DNA from: Desulfovibrio sp.
GTDB taxonomy: Bacteria > Desulfobacterota > Desulfovibrionia > Desulfovibrionales > Desulfovibrionaceae
DNA length: 64,000 nucleotides
NCBI RefSeq assembly: GCF_009712225.1
Contig: NZ_WASP01000010.1
Location: 129,576 to 193,575 of the forward strand
Reading direction: 5' to 3'
Position numbers and translations under genes: made by a program. Positions 44,705-53,154 of the stretch are shown one piece after another (positions within the stretch are counted from its first letter, which is position 1; every line of letters starts with the position of its first letter). The notes under the pieces are model-generated. The model was not told where the DNA came from, ran no database searches, and saw nothing but the letters and a program-made list of their open reading frames with translations.

Positions 44705-45508
44705 CTATTCTCCCGAATTGGGGCGTTCAGCCGCCCGCCACAAAAAGACCGAATCAATGCCATAAGCGATAAAACGGCTGCCAGCCTCGATCTGCCGCGC
44801 AAGTTCCGCAGGGTCGGGTTGCACAATGTGCAGGCCCATACGGGCGCCGACCTTGGCACAACCCGCAGCAATACGGGCCATGGCAGCCTTGAAGTCCGGG
44901 TGGTCAAACTGCCCGGTAAGCCCCATGGAGCCCGAAAGGTCGTACGGGCCAACCATGATGGCATCAAGACGCGGATGCGCCAGAATGGCCTCGAGATTAT
45001 CAACCGCACGGATGTGCTCTATCTGGGCCACCAAAAATATCTCGGGCGCGCGGTTGGCGCGATAATCATCAAACTCTTTGCCAAACACGTTGGCGCGGCA
45101 ATAGCCCACGCCACGGTATTCCGGCGCGGTTTCGCCAGCTTTGCGCCAGCTGTCCTGACCGGGGTACACCGAAAGATCAATGGCGCGGTCAAGCTGCTCG
45201 CGGCTTTCGATCATGGGGAAGATCAGCCCCTGGGCTCCGGCCTCAAGCGCGGCCTTGATCTGGGTTTTACTGGCCTCGCCCAGACGGGCAAAAGGCGCTG
45301 CGCCGCCGCATTCAATGGCGCGAAAAATATCCGGCAGGCCGGTGCGGCCAAAAGAGCCATGTTCCATATCAACGGCAACCCAGTCATAGCCGGCGCGAGC
45401 CATAAGCTCGGCCACATCGGCAGAGGGCAATTGCAGCCATGTGCCCACAGTGGCCTTATCTACCGCCAGCCGTGCGCGAATTTCATGTACAGTCATATCA
45501 AGCGGCAT
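44705..45508 (-). CDS. HpcH/HpaI-family aldolase
   Basis: A 267-residue class II aldolase. The catalytic His is in AVDMEHGSFG. Metal ligands lie in FLVAQIEHIRAV (Glu) and IMVGPYDLSGSMG (Asp). Family members make or cleave 2-keto-3-deoxy (or 2-keto-4-hydroxy) acids from pyruvate and an aldehyde. It heads the operon aldolase-SDR-KdsB-like-acetyltransferase-HAD. Pairing with a KdsB-like enzyme suggests it builds a ulosonic acid that is then activated. No strong SD is seen; an in-frame ATG at 45496 is an alternative start. Confidence 0.85.
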   Translation of the reverse strand: MPLDMTVHEIRARLAVDKATVGTWLQLPSADVAELMARAGYDWVAVDMEHGSFGRTGLPDIFRAIECGGAAPFARLGEASKTQIKAALEAGAQGLIFPMIESREQLDRAIDLSVYPGQDSWRKAGETAPEYRGVGYCRANVFGKEFDDYRANRAPEIFLVAQIEHIRAVDNLEAILAHPRLDAIMVGPYDLSGSMGLTGQFDHPDFKAAMARIAAGCAKVGARMGLHIVQPDPAELARQIEAGSRFIAYGIDSVFLWRAAERPNSGE

Positions 45509-45794
45509 ACCGCCGCAGGGTTAGAGATTGCGACAAACGCTCTATACTATACGCCCTGCTTGCAGCGGGCGCAATACAGCTGGCTGGGGTTCAGCCCACA
45601 CGATTAGCCCGGCATGCAACATTTGGCGGCCTGCCCTGCCCCCCACAACTACCCTGCGGGCCGCAATGACCGGCCTTGCGGGGCCCAAACACGCTACCGC
45701 GCTGGCAAATCCCAATAGCAACATGGAATTGTTAATTTTTTATCAAGGACAAAACAGGGCAAAGGCGGGGCTTGGCGTTTTACACCGAGCGTGC

Positions 45795-45830
45795 TAATAA
45801 AAAGCCCCCCGTCGGATAACGGAGGGGCTT
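45795..45830 (-). terminator. Minus-strand terminator upstream of the aldolase operon
   Basis: AAGCCCCTCCG pairs with CGGGGGGCTT (one bulge), followed on the minus strand by TTTTTATTA. It would stop minus-strand transcription arriving from the right before the aldolase operon. Confidence 0.75.
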
Positions 45831-45982
45831 GGTAAGGAACCTGACTGCGGCAGAACAGTCTGGTTCGCAGGAGGAGAGCGGAAAAATAAACAAGGCCGTC
45901 AGAGTTTTTTGACACTGACGCTTGTATGTAGAACGCCGCCGCTGGCAGAAGCTGCGGACGTTTGAATCCATTCTCCACCGGG
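45831..45982. other. Gene-free structured segment; small-RNA candidate
   Basis: No coding frame is credible here. GAACCTGACTG (45838-) can pair with CAGTCTGGTTC nearby, and GTCAG pairs with CTGAC around 45900-45926. It lies between a minus-strand and a plus-strand terminator. A stable transcript ending at 45983-46014 is possible, but no family was recognised. Confidence 0.35.
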
Positions 45983-46014
45983 GCTCCTGGATCGCAAGAT
46001 TCAGGAGCTTTTTA
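45983..46014 (+). terminator. Plus-strand terminator with GCAA tetraloop
   Basis: GCTCCTGGATC and GATTCAGGAGC form an 11-bp stem (one G-T pair) closed by GCAA and followed by TTTTTATTTT. No gene precedes it on the plus strand for more than 5 kb, so it must end a non-coding or antisense transcript. Confidence 0.8.
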
Positions 46015-46398
46015 TTTTATACAACAGCCTGAAGATGCAGGTAAAAAAAGCGCTGGGCACACCCAGCAATGCGGCAGGGGGGCCTTCATGAACTGCGGAT
46101 AACATAGAATGGAAGAAATCTTAGGTCAAGGAGCTGCGCAATTTTTCACATATTTTTTTGCAAATTATTTTTTCATTTTTTTCTAATTATCTAAAATTTA
46201 AGTGTAAAAAATTTCCTATTTTTCAGTCATGTTACACGGCACGCCGCCTTGCCTCACCACTACCTCACAAGCCACCCCGCACGCCCCTTGATGCAGGTGA
46301 GCTGATGCCATCCCCACCAAGAGGGGATACAAACACAACGCGCACACCCCGCCAGCGCACGCCAACGGGGTGTAGAAGAAGTTCGTCAAACAGCAAGG
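46015..46398. other. AT-rich gene-free stretch downstream of flgH
   Basis: From about 46139 to 46228 the sequence is mostly A and T (long T tracts), in sharp contrast to its GC-rich neighbours. Further right, ACACCCCG pairs with CGGGGTGT (about 46346-46373) and may end the flagellar transcript. No gene is seen. flgI, the usual neighbour after flgH, is absent here. Confidence 0.55.
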
Positions 46399-47115
46399 CT
46401 AGAACGGCCAGACGTTATCCATAAGACGGGTGAACCAGCCAGGCTTCTGCTTGTCGGCCAGAACACCCTTGCCGTAATATTCAATGCTGGCGTCGGCAAT
46501 CTGGGTAGAAAGCACGCTATTGTCGGCGCTCACGTCCTTGGAACGGATCATGCCGCGCACCACCATGTATTCTGTCTCTTCGTTGACACGGATTTCGCGT
46601 GCCCCCTCAATTTCCATAAGTCCGCCCGGCAGCACCCGCAGCACCCGCGTGGCCAGCGAAGTGGTCACGTAGTTTTCACGCTTGGTCTTGCCCGTGGCGT
46701 TCAGGTCACTGGCAGAACTGGTGTTCAGCACTGGCAGGCCCACTGACGGCTGCGGGCCGATGGGCATAAAGGGAATAAAGCCCGCGTGCCCACGGTTGAA
46801 CATGGCCGACACTTCGTAATCGTTTGTGCCTTTCTTGTTGGCCGTTGTTTCAGCCTTGTTCTGGGCCTTGGTATTTTCCACCAGTTTGACCACAACAATA
46901 TCGCCCACGCGGCGGGCGCGGCTGTCTTCAAACAAAGTATCGGTTTCGCTGGCGGCAAAGAGTGAGCCGGGGTTATTGGCCGCGGCCTCCTGCCGGTATT
47001 CCTGTTGCGGGGTCACCGGCGGGTGCAGGGCTGGCCGCCTTGTGGGGCTGCCGCCGCAGGCGACGCAGAACAGATAGGTCAGCGCCAGAACTGGTATTAA
47101 ATAACGTGCCTGCAT
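46399..47115 (-). CDS. flgH: Flagellar L-ring protein precursor FlgH
   Basis: A 238-residue outer-membrane lipoprotein (lipobox FCVACGGS) that forms the L ring around the rod. Family features are SLFAASETDTLFEDSRARRVGD, VVVKLVENTKAQNKAET and the C-terminal IEYYGKGVLADKQKPGWF. ATG 47115 follows GGAGAGGA; an earlier in-frame ATG at 47133 is rejected because it would place the SD inside the gene. It is the last gene of the flgF-G-A-H run. The normally adjacent flgI is not found to its left. Confidence 0.94.
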   Translation of the reverse strand: MQARYLIPVLALTYLFCVACGGSPTRRPALHPPVTPQQEYRQEAAANNPGSLFAASETDTLFEDSRARRVGDIVVVKLVENTKAQNKAETTANKKGTNDYEVSAMFNRGHAGFIPFMPIGPQPSVGLPVLNTSSASDLNATGKTKRENYVTTSLATRVLRVLPGGLMEIEGAREIRVNEETEYMVVRGMIRSKDVSADNSVLSTQIADASIEYYGKGVLADKQKPGWFTRLMDNVWPF

Positions 47116-47142
47116 ATGTTCCTCTCCTTCCACCTTTGAACG

Positions 47143-48447
47143 CTAGTGGATTTCCACGGTGGTGCCATCTTTTACTATGGCGTAGACCTGTTTTTTCGTT
47201 TGCAGATTACGTACCGCGATGGTTGCCCCGGGCTCGCCGTCCGCAAGAGCCTGGGCCTGCGTGGCTATGCGCAGATTACCGCGTATGTAGATGAGGTTGA
47301 CCACATCGCCCCTTTTGACCATCAGCTGGCTCACAAGGTCGCTCTGCAGAATTGGCTCGCCAGTGTTGAGCGCACGGTTGAGCTGCCATGGGCCGCCGCG
47401 GCCATCCCAGGGCAGATCACGCAACTGGCTGGCGTTGACCTTCATAAAGGTAACCGATTCCGCGGCCAGGGCCTCGCCCTTGTTCATGGCACGCGAAGCT
47501 GCAGGGGCCGTTATCCACAGGGTAAGGTTGACCGTACCCGAAATGCGCCGCAAAACGTTGCCGTCGACCTCTTGCACCGCAAAACGCAGCGGCACGCGTC
47601 CGGGCGTGAGCTTACCCGGTTCCAGCTGCACGCGCTGCTGGGGATGGGCCAGAAAAATATAGTCCGGTAGCCGAAAATCGCTCAGCTCCACTTGCCCCGG
47701 CATGGCCGCCAGCTGCGGCGTCAAGCTTTTGACTACATAGGAGCGCAGGTCTTCCTCGTGAAAAACAAGGCCTCCGCGCTGAATCACCAACGAACTGGGC
47801 AAAATGCAGCGACCGGCCACCTCTTTGCCCAAGGCTTGCCGCAGTGCCTGAGCGAGCCGCGAATTGTTGATCTGAAGCGGTTTGCCTTCTTCTGGCGGCG
47901 CTGGCCACAGGGGCTGTGCCCGCAGCTGGCCCCAGATGTCGGGAGCTATCTGCCCTAAGGGTGTGGCAATATCGCCCAGCATCACCATATCTGTATTGGT
48001 AACTGCAGCCGACAAAATTTTGAGTCGCCAGTCGTCTGGACCAAGCATGTTCAGCTGGCCATCCTGCGTTGTGGGGGCCTCGCCCGCTGCAATCATGTTG
48101 CGCGTCTTGGCGGCGCGCTGGTCCTGCGCGTTATCGGCCAGAGGCATCTGCCCGGCCTGTGCCTGAGGCGTCTGGCCCGGCTGCACCTGCCCCACCTGTG
48201 CCTGTGGGGTTCGCAGCTGGGTAACAATCTGGTTGGGCGAACGGCGATGATTACGGTCATTGTCCTGCCATGTGGCGCTGGGCACGCCGCCCTGCGGCGC
48301 CGCAACAACGGCGACCACACCAGGGCCGCACAGCTGCCAGCAAACCAGAACAGCAACAAGAGACCCCGCTGTGCAGAGCAGGCCGCGCAGGCTTGCACGC
48401 CGCGCAGGGCCACCCCAATGTGCCAGTATTGCCCGCAAAAACCGCAT
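47143..48447 (-). CDS. flgA: Flagellar basal body P-ring formation protein FlgA, long form
   Basis: A 434-residue periplasmic chaperone for P-ring assembly. The C-terminal half carries the SAF/FlgA region (ALAAESVTFMKVNASQL, RALNTGEPILQSDL, GDVVNLIYIRGNLRIATQA and GATIAVRNLQTKKQVYAIV). The N terminus has a signal-like segment (LLCTAGSLVAVLVCWQLCG). About 60 Gln/Ala/Pro-rich residues follow, then an extra region, making the protein nearly twice the size of enterobacterial FlgA. It lies between flgG and flgH with short gaps. Confidence 0.9.
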   Translation of the reverse strand: MRFLRAILAHWGGPARRASLRGLLCTAGSLVAVLVCWQLCGPGVVAVVAAPQGGVPSATWQDNDRNHRRSPNQIVTQLRTPQAQVGQVQPGQTPQAQAGQMPLADNAQDQRAAKTRNMIAAGEAPTTQDGQLNMLGPDDWRLKILSAAVTNTDMVMLGDIATPLGQIAPDIWGQLRAQPLWPAPPEEGKPLQINNSRLAQALRQALGKEVAGRCILPSSLVIQRGGLVFHEEDLRSYVVKSLTPQLAAMPGQVELSDFRLPDYIFLAHPQQRVQLEPGKLTPGRVPLRFAVQEVDGNVLRRISGTVNLTLWITAPAASRAMNKGEALAAESVTFMKVNASQLRDLPWDGRGGPWQLNRALNTGEPILQSDLVSQLMVKRGDVVNLIYIRGNLRIATQAQALADGEPGATIAVRNLQTKKQVYAIVKDGTTVEIH

Positions 48448-48456
48448 GACGCTCTC

Positions 48457-49242
48457 CTAGCTGCGCTTAAGCTGTACCGCGATACCCAGCATGGAATCCG
48501 AGGTCTGAATGGACTTTGAGTTCACTTCGTAGGCGCGCTGGCCAACGATCATGTTCACCATTTCGTCCACCACTTCCACGTTGGACATTTCCAGAAAACC
48601 CTGGGCCAGTGTGCCCACGTTGTCTGTACCAGGCACACCTTCGGTGGCGTCGCCCGAGGCCTGCGTGGGCGTGTAAAGGTTGCGCCCGCGGGCATCAAGG
48701 CCAGCCGGGTTGATAAAGGTGTAGAGCGGCAGCTCTGCCCCGGCCAGTTCCTGCCCCTGCGAGTCAAGTGCGGCCATGTGACCGGATGACGAGATGGAGA
48801 TGGTCTTGGTCTGCGCCGGCACGGCAAACTGCGGCTGCAGGATGTAGCCGTTGGCCGTAACCACCGTGCCATCCTGATTAAGCTTGAACGAACCGGCACG
48901 CGTGTACATAAGCTCGCCGTTTACATCCACCTGAAAGAAGCCATCGCCTTCAATGGCCACGTCCAGCGTGTTGCCGGTGTTCTGAAAATCACCCTGCGTA
49001 AAGAACTTGTGCACGGCCGTGGGGCGAGTACCCATGCCGACCTGTATGCCCACGGGCAGGCGGTTGTCGCCCTCGGTGACAGCGCCAGCCATGCGCATGG
49101 TCTGGTACATGAGATCTTCAAACTCGGCCCGGCTCTTTTTGAAACCCGTGGTGTTGACGTTGGCCAGGTTGTTTGAAATCACGTCGATATTGAGCTGCTG
49201 GGCCACCATGCCGGTGGCGCCTGTCCAAAGCGATCGCATCAT
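48457..49242 (-). CDS. flgG: Flagellar basal-body rod protein FlgG
   Basis: A 261-residue distal rod protein. The start MMRSLWTGATGMVAQQLNID followed by NNLANVNTTGFKKSRAEF is the rod/hook family signature. The central VAIEGDGFFQV and the C-terminal SNVEVVDEMVNMIVGQRAYE, then SDSMLGIAVQL, complete it. AAGGAG precedes the double ATG at 49242. It lies in the order flgF-flgG-flgA-flgH on the minus strand. Confidence 0.96.
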   Translation of the reverse strand: MMRSLWTGATGMVAQQLNIDVISNNLANVNTTGFKKSRAEFEDLMYQTMRMAGAVTEGDNRLPVGIQVGMGTRPTAVHKFFTQGDFQNTGNTLDVAIEGDGFFQVDVNGELMYTRAGSFKLNQDGTVVTANGYILQPQFAVPAQTKTISISSSGHMAALDSQGQELAGAELPLYTFINPAGLDARGRNLYTPTQASGDATEGVPGTDNVGTLAQGFLEMSNVEVVDEMVNMIVGQRAYEVNSKSIQTSDSMLGIAVQLKRS

Positions 49243-49302
49243 GGGAGTTTCTCCTTATACTAAACCGACGAGGCTGCCGGTTACCTGTAAAACAGTCAGC
49301 GG

Positions 49303-50097
49303 TTAGCCCTGACGGCGACCGACCTTTTCATTGGCAGCGCGATCCAGAGTGTCGGATGTCTGCATCACCTTCTGGTAGGCTTCAAACTGGCGCTGTACTT
49401 CAATCATGTTGACCATTTCGGATACAACTTCCACGTTGGCAGATTCGGTAAAGCCCTGCTCAACGCGCGCGCCGGTATCGTAGGCATTACCCTCGGCAAC
49501 CTGAACCCCATCGCGCGGGCGAAAGAGATTGCCGCCCATTTTTTCCAGATTTTGGGGGTTATCCACGCTCACCAGAGCCAGTTGGTCAATGGCGTTGCCA
49601 TCGGCAAGCACCTGACCGTCACCGCTTATCTGCAAATGTCGCGTACCGGGGGGCACCCCGATCACACCGCCAGCCCCCTGCACCGTATAGCCCTGAGGCG
49701 TCATGAGTATGCCATCGCCGCTGAGCACAAAGGCTCCGTTGCGTGTGAGGTACTGGCCGGTTGGCGTGTTTACCCGGAAAAAAGCGTTTTCTCCGTTGAT
49801 GGCCACATCCAGATTATTGCCGGTATATTGCATGGACCCTTGCGAATAATCTGTATGCGCAACAGCCACTCGCACGCGTGCTGCATTCATTGGCTCGGGA
49901 AACAGGGGCGTCGATTTGAGATTTTGCAACGGCTCCCGAATCTCGTCGAATGCAAAGGTTGTCATGGTGTCCTTGAACGCCAGGGTTTCCCGCTTGTAGC
50001 CGCGCGTGTTCACGTTCGCCAAATTATTGGCGATGAAATTCATGCGGTGCTCTGTGGTCAGCGCGGCAAAAAGTCCGCTAAACATGCCTGCTTGCAT
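49303..50097 (-). CDS. flgF: Flagellar basal-body rod protein FlgF
   Basis: A 264-residue proximal rod protein starting MQAGMFSGLFAALTTEHRM, with NNLANVNTRGYKRETLAF, NLDVAINGENAFFRV and ANVEVVSEMVNMIEVQRQFE. ATG 50097 follows AAGGAG. The frame stays open to 50631 upstream but that part is not protein-like. It is first in the flagellar operon, so its promoter lies in 50098-50400. I found no clear sigma-54 or sigma-28 site. Confidence 0.93.
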   Translation of the reverse strand: MQAGMFSGLFAALTTEHRMNFIANNLANVNTRGYKRETLAFKDTMTTFAFDEIREPLQNLKSTPLFPEPMNAARVRVAVAHTDYSQGSMQYTGNNLDVAINGENAFFRVNTPTGQYLTRNGAFVLSGDGILMTPQGYTVQGAGGVIGVPPGTRHLQISGDGQVLADGNAIDQLALVSVDNPQNLEKMGGNLFRPRDGVQVAEGNAYDTGARVEQGFTESANVEVVSEMVNMIEVQRQFEAYQKVMQTSDTLDRAANEKVGRRQG

Positions 50098-50887
50098 AAG
50101 CAGCTCCTTGTGTTGGCAGCAGCGCCCAAACAAAATGCGCCGCCGTCTACCCGAGCCTGACGACTCTTGCCAGAGCATTTGCAATATGCGGGCCAATAAA
50201 TTCTGACTCCCCTGCCCCGGCGGAGGATCAATAAAAGGACAGACCACACAACCTTTATATGTTGATAAAGGAATGAACGAGCAAACGCCGAAGATGCAGA
50301 CGGGAGGCGACCGTGCGGGCAAAACTGTGACGGAGGATTTAACCCTGTGTCTGCCAAGGGCAAAACTGGGGGGCTCGCAGAGGACCACAGGATAAAAGGA
50401 AAGCCCTGACTGGCAAATCAGGCAAAAGAATGCGGGCATGGTACAGGCCAAAAGATGGGAAACCCAGTTGTAAGGTTTGCCGCGTGGATAATTCTGTCCC
50501 ATCGGGCTGACGCCCATATATGGTCGGGCGTTCATGCCCTGCCGAGCGGCTATGACGGCCAGCGCAGTGTGGCCCGAAGTAGTGCGCCCCTGGCAATACG
50601 ACCCGTTGCCATGTGAACGGGCCGGGCACATCCAGATGCGGCCTTAAATGCTGCGAGCATTCTCCGGCCCTCACTGCCTTACTTGTGGGATGGGAACCTG
50701 TTTGCGAATTATTTTGAAGCCATTGAAAATAAAAGGGACCACCGACATTACTTGGCGACCATTTACAGACTATCGAGCACAAAAAAATGAATCCTTAAAA
50801 ATCAGCTATTCAAGCCAGTTTTTTAAAAAAACAGACGCTATCCCACCCTATGTCATGAATTTTTTTTTCGAAAATCAAAAAAAATGC
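50098..50887. other. Gene-free region between flgF and tRNA-Leu
   Basis: I see no convincing gene on either strand. It must contain the flgF operon promoter near the left end. Base composition falls to AT-rich after about 50690, approaching the tRNA and the integrated element. Confidence 0.5.
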
Positions 50888-50916
50888 TTGCCAGCCACAC
50901 CCCGTTAGCGTAAACA
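50888..50916 (+). promoter_or_regulatory. Predicted promoter of tRNA-Leu(CAG)
   Basis: TTGCCA (50888-50893, 5 of 6 to the -35 consensus) lies 17 bp before TAAACA (50911-50916, 3 of 6 to the -10 consensus), ten bases ahead of the tRNA. Spacing is ideal and the -10 is weak. Confidence 0.55.
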
Positions 50917-50925
50917 CATTTTCGC

Positions 50926-51012
50926 GCCGAAGTGGTGGAATTGGTAGACACGCTAGGTTCAGGGTCTAGTTCTCGCAAGGGAGTGGGAGTTCGAGTCTCC
51001 CCTTCGGCACCA
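50926..51012 (+). tRNA. tRNA-Leu (anticodon CAG)
   Basis: An 87-nt class II tRNA. Acceptor GCCGAAG pairs with CTTCGGC. The D arm has TGGTGGAATTGGTAGACAC, the anticodon loop is TTCAGGG (CAG), there is a long variable arm, and the T arm contains AGTTCGAGTCT. CCA is encoded. The 3' end is a common integration site, and an integrase gene follows at 51186. Confidence 0.95.
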
Positions 51013-51018
51013 TCTTTT

Positions 51019-51060
51019 AAGAGTCGTTACAAGCAACAGCCTGTAACGACTCTTTTTTTT
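51019..51060 (+). terminator. Terminator after tRNA-Leu(CAG)
   Basis: AAGAGTCGTTACA pairs with TGTAACGACTCTT, followed by a run of eight T. It starts 7 bp after the tRNA and separates it from the integrase. Confidence 0.9.
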
Positions 51061-51185
51061 GGCTTGTGCCCAGCATAGGCACCAGACCAAAACCCGCCCT
51101 TGGGAGCTTATGGGGTCAAAGCGCGGGGTCAAAGGCACCACAAAATTGGGCGCAGCCCGTTTTGACGTTGCCAGGAGAAAACCCC

Positions 51186-52979
51186 ATGCCTCACCTTCCT
51201 CCTGCCCTTTCCAATCTTGTGCCTCCCGTCGCCAGCAACCAGGATGATGACAAAAAGTCAGCCCCTGCGTATCTTTATTGCAAAAGAAAAATCTACTATT
51301 TTCGATATGCCTTTCCCGCCAGCCTGCGAAAATCACTTGGGCGGGCCGAGTTGCGTGTAAGCCTGCAAACGTCCTACCTGAGGATTGCGCGATTTCGGGC
51401 CCGCATGCTATCCGCAGAAATTGGCAATATGATTCTTGAGGGGTTTATGCTGGACTATAAGGAAATACGCCGCCGCATGAATATCCTGCTCCAGCGCTTG
51501 CTGGAGCAGGACCACGCAGACCTTTCAGAACGTAAAAACATCTCTATAGGAAAGCTGAACATCACGTACGACCAGCTCAGAACATCTCAAATTGAACTAC
51601 TCCTGCACTGTAATTCACCACAACTGCTTGAACAGATTGCGCCAGAATGCATTGTTGACTTGCTTCGTTCCGGTGCTTTCACACAAAATGAACTTGCAGG
51701 GGAAAACTATCTGCAAATAGTGAAAGCATACAAAGAGATGCAAATCACCCGGCATCGCATCGACATTGCCCGTACCAAAGGCGATTTCTTGATGGAAGAA
51801 GAAGTCATGGGGCGCGATTTTGGCAAGTTGCCTTGCGACACCTCATGGACAGCACAGGAGCCACCTGCTTTGCTGGAGATGCCTACGCACGTTCACCAGC
51901 AGCAGACGGGAGGAATCCTTTATTCTGAAGCCATGGAACGGTACATCGGCCAGAAACTTCAGGACGGTGAATGGCGAGAGCACAGCGTGAGGGACCACCG
52001 GGGACGCCTGGAAGAATTTCTGACCATTATTGGCGACAAGCCCATCAAGGAAATTACCCGTTTGGATATGCGGCATTTTCGCGAAACGTTGAGAAAGCTG
52101 CCGCCTAACCGCTCACGAATTAAGGTATTCAGAGATAAAAGCATACAGGAGCTGCTCGACCTGAAGGTTCAGGACACGTTGAGTGTCACAACCGTCAACA
52201 TTCTTGTAGAAGCCGTTGGCAGCATGCTCGCGTGGTATGTGCGCGAGGGGCTATTGGACGCCAACCCGGCAACCCATCTGCAGATCAAGGACAGCCGCCA
52301 GGCTATTGAACTGCGCCAGGCGTTCTCTGTCGATGAGCTCACCAAAATCTTTGCGCATCCCAAATTCACGAGAAAGGAATTCAAATCCCCCTCTTATTAC
52401 TGGATTCCCCTGATCGCCCTTTTCACTGGCATGCGCCTTGAGGAGATTGCACAACTTCACTGTACCGACATCTATGAAAGCCAGACAAAGGGAATTTGGG
52501 TCATTGATATCAACAGCAACGGACTTGATGAGCTTGGCAGGCCCAAGCTGCTGAAGAACAAAAATGCACGCAGAATTGTCCCCATTCATTCAAGCCTTAT
52601 ACAGATGGGCCTTCTAGCCTATCATACTGAAATTGCCAAGAATAAGCATATCAGGCTATTCCCTGAGCTGAAGAAATCGGAAGGCGCGGTCAAGTTTGGC
52701 AAGCAGCCTGGCAAGCAGTTCAAGTCCGTCGTTACTGCAACGCTAGGCGAGGCTTCGGGTAAAACATTCCATTCGCTCCGGCACACCTTTGCTGACTTTT
52801 TCAAGCAGCGTGGCTTGCAAAACGACTATTTTCGGCAGGTCTTCGGGCACGAATTGCCCATGCTGGCCGCAAAGCAGTATGGAGAAAAATTCTCTCCAGC
52901 GACGCTCTATTCTGAAGTGATTGAAAAACTTGAATATGGCATTGAACTCTGCTTATCTGGCAAGCAGAAATTGCAATGA
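51186..52979 (+). CDS. Tyrosine recombinase / integrase
   Basis: A 597-residue site-specific recombinase. The first 130 residues include a short basic beta-rich region (YLYCKRKIYYFRYAFPASLR) seen in many tRNA-targeting integrases. The core-binding domain is about 270-390 (YSEAMERYIGQKLQDGEWRE). The catalytic domain has Arg in LFTGMRLEEIAQLH near 417, H-x-x-R in HSLRHTFADFF near 528, GHE near 555 and a likely Tyr in KQYGEKF near 565. ATG 51186 follows CAGGAG. It sits 174 bp from the 3' end of tRNA-Leu, the usual arrangement for an element inserted there. Confidence 0.9.
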   Translation: MPHLPPALSNLVPPVASNQDDDKKSAPAYLYCKRKIYYFRYAFPASLRKSLGRAELRVSLQTSYLRIARFRARMLSAEIGNMILEGFMLDYKEIRRRMNILLQRLLEQDHADLSERKNISIGKLNITYDQLRTSQIELLLHCNSPQLLEQIAPECIVDLLRSGAFTQNELAGENYLQIVKAYKEMQITRHRIDIARTKGDFLMEEEVMGRDFGKLPCDTSWTAQEPPALLEMPTHVHQQQTGGILYSEAMERYIGQKLQDGEWREHSVRDHRGRLEEFLTIIGDKPIKEITRLDMRHFRETLRKLPPNRSRIKVFRDKSIQELLDLKVQDTLSVTTVNILVEAVGSMLAWYVREGLLDANPATHLQIKDSRQAIELRQAFSVDELTKIFAHPKFTRKEFKSPSYYWIPLIALFTGMRLEEIAQLHCTDIYESQTKGIWVIDINSNGLDELGRPKLLKNKNARRIVPIHSSLIQMGLLAYHTEIAKNKHIRLFPELKKSEGAVKFGKQPGKQFKSVVTATLGEASGKTFHSLRHTFADFFKQRGLQNDYFRQVFGHELPMLAAKQYGEKFSPATLYSEVIEKLEYGIELCLSGKQKLQ

Positions 52980-52980
52980 A

Positions 52981-52998
52981 TGTGACAGAGATGTCACA
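52981..52998. promoter_or_regulatory. Palindrome TGTGACA-N4-TGTCACA, possible operator
   Basis: A perfect 7-bp inverted repeat with 4-nt spacer directly after the integrase stop and 157 bp ahead of the primase-helicase gene. It resembles a repressor or CRP-type site, but its spacer (TGTGA-N8-TCACA) is two bases too long for CRP. Confidence 0.4.
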
Positions 52999-53154
52999 AT
53001 TGATTCATCTCTACGCTACAGTTTCATATCGACAGTAAAAAAACACACTACCGTGCCTACCGTCAGACTGTAAGCCGACCATGACAATGCCATTTAGTGC
53101 AACACTGTCAACTTAACAATATCTGTTTCAGCATTACTTTCAGTGGAGGAGAGC

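Noticed and set aside
50098..50925. Extended FlgF start at 50631 and a 147-codon minus-strand frame
   Set aside because: No SD and no homology-like pattern; FlgF has a clear start at 50097.
52981..52998. CRP site
   Set aside because: Half-sites TGTGA/TCACA are right but the spacer is 8, not 6; listed only as a possible operator.
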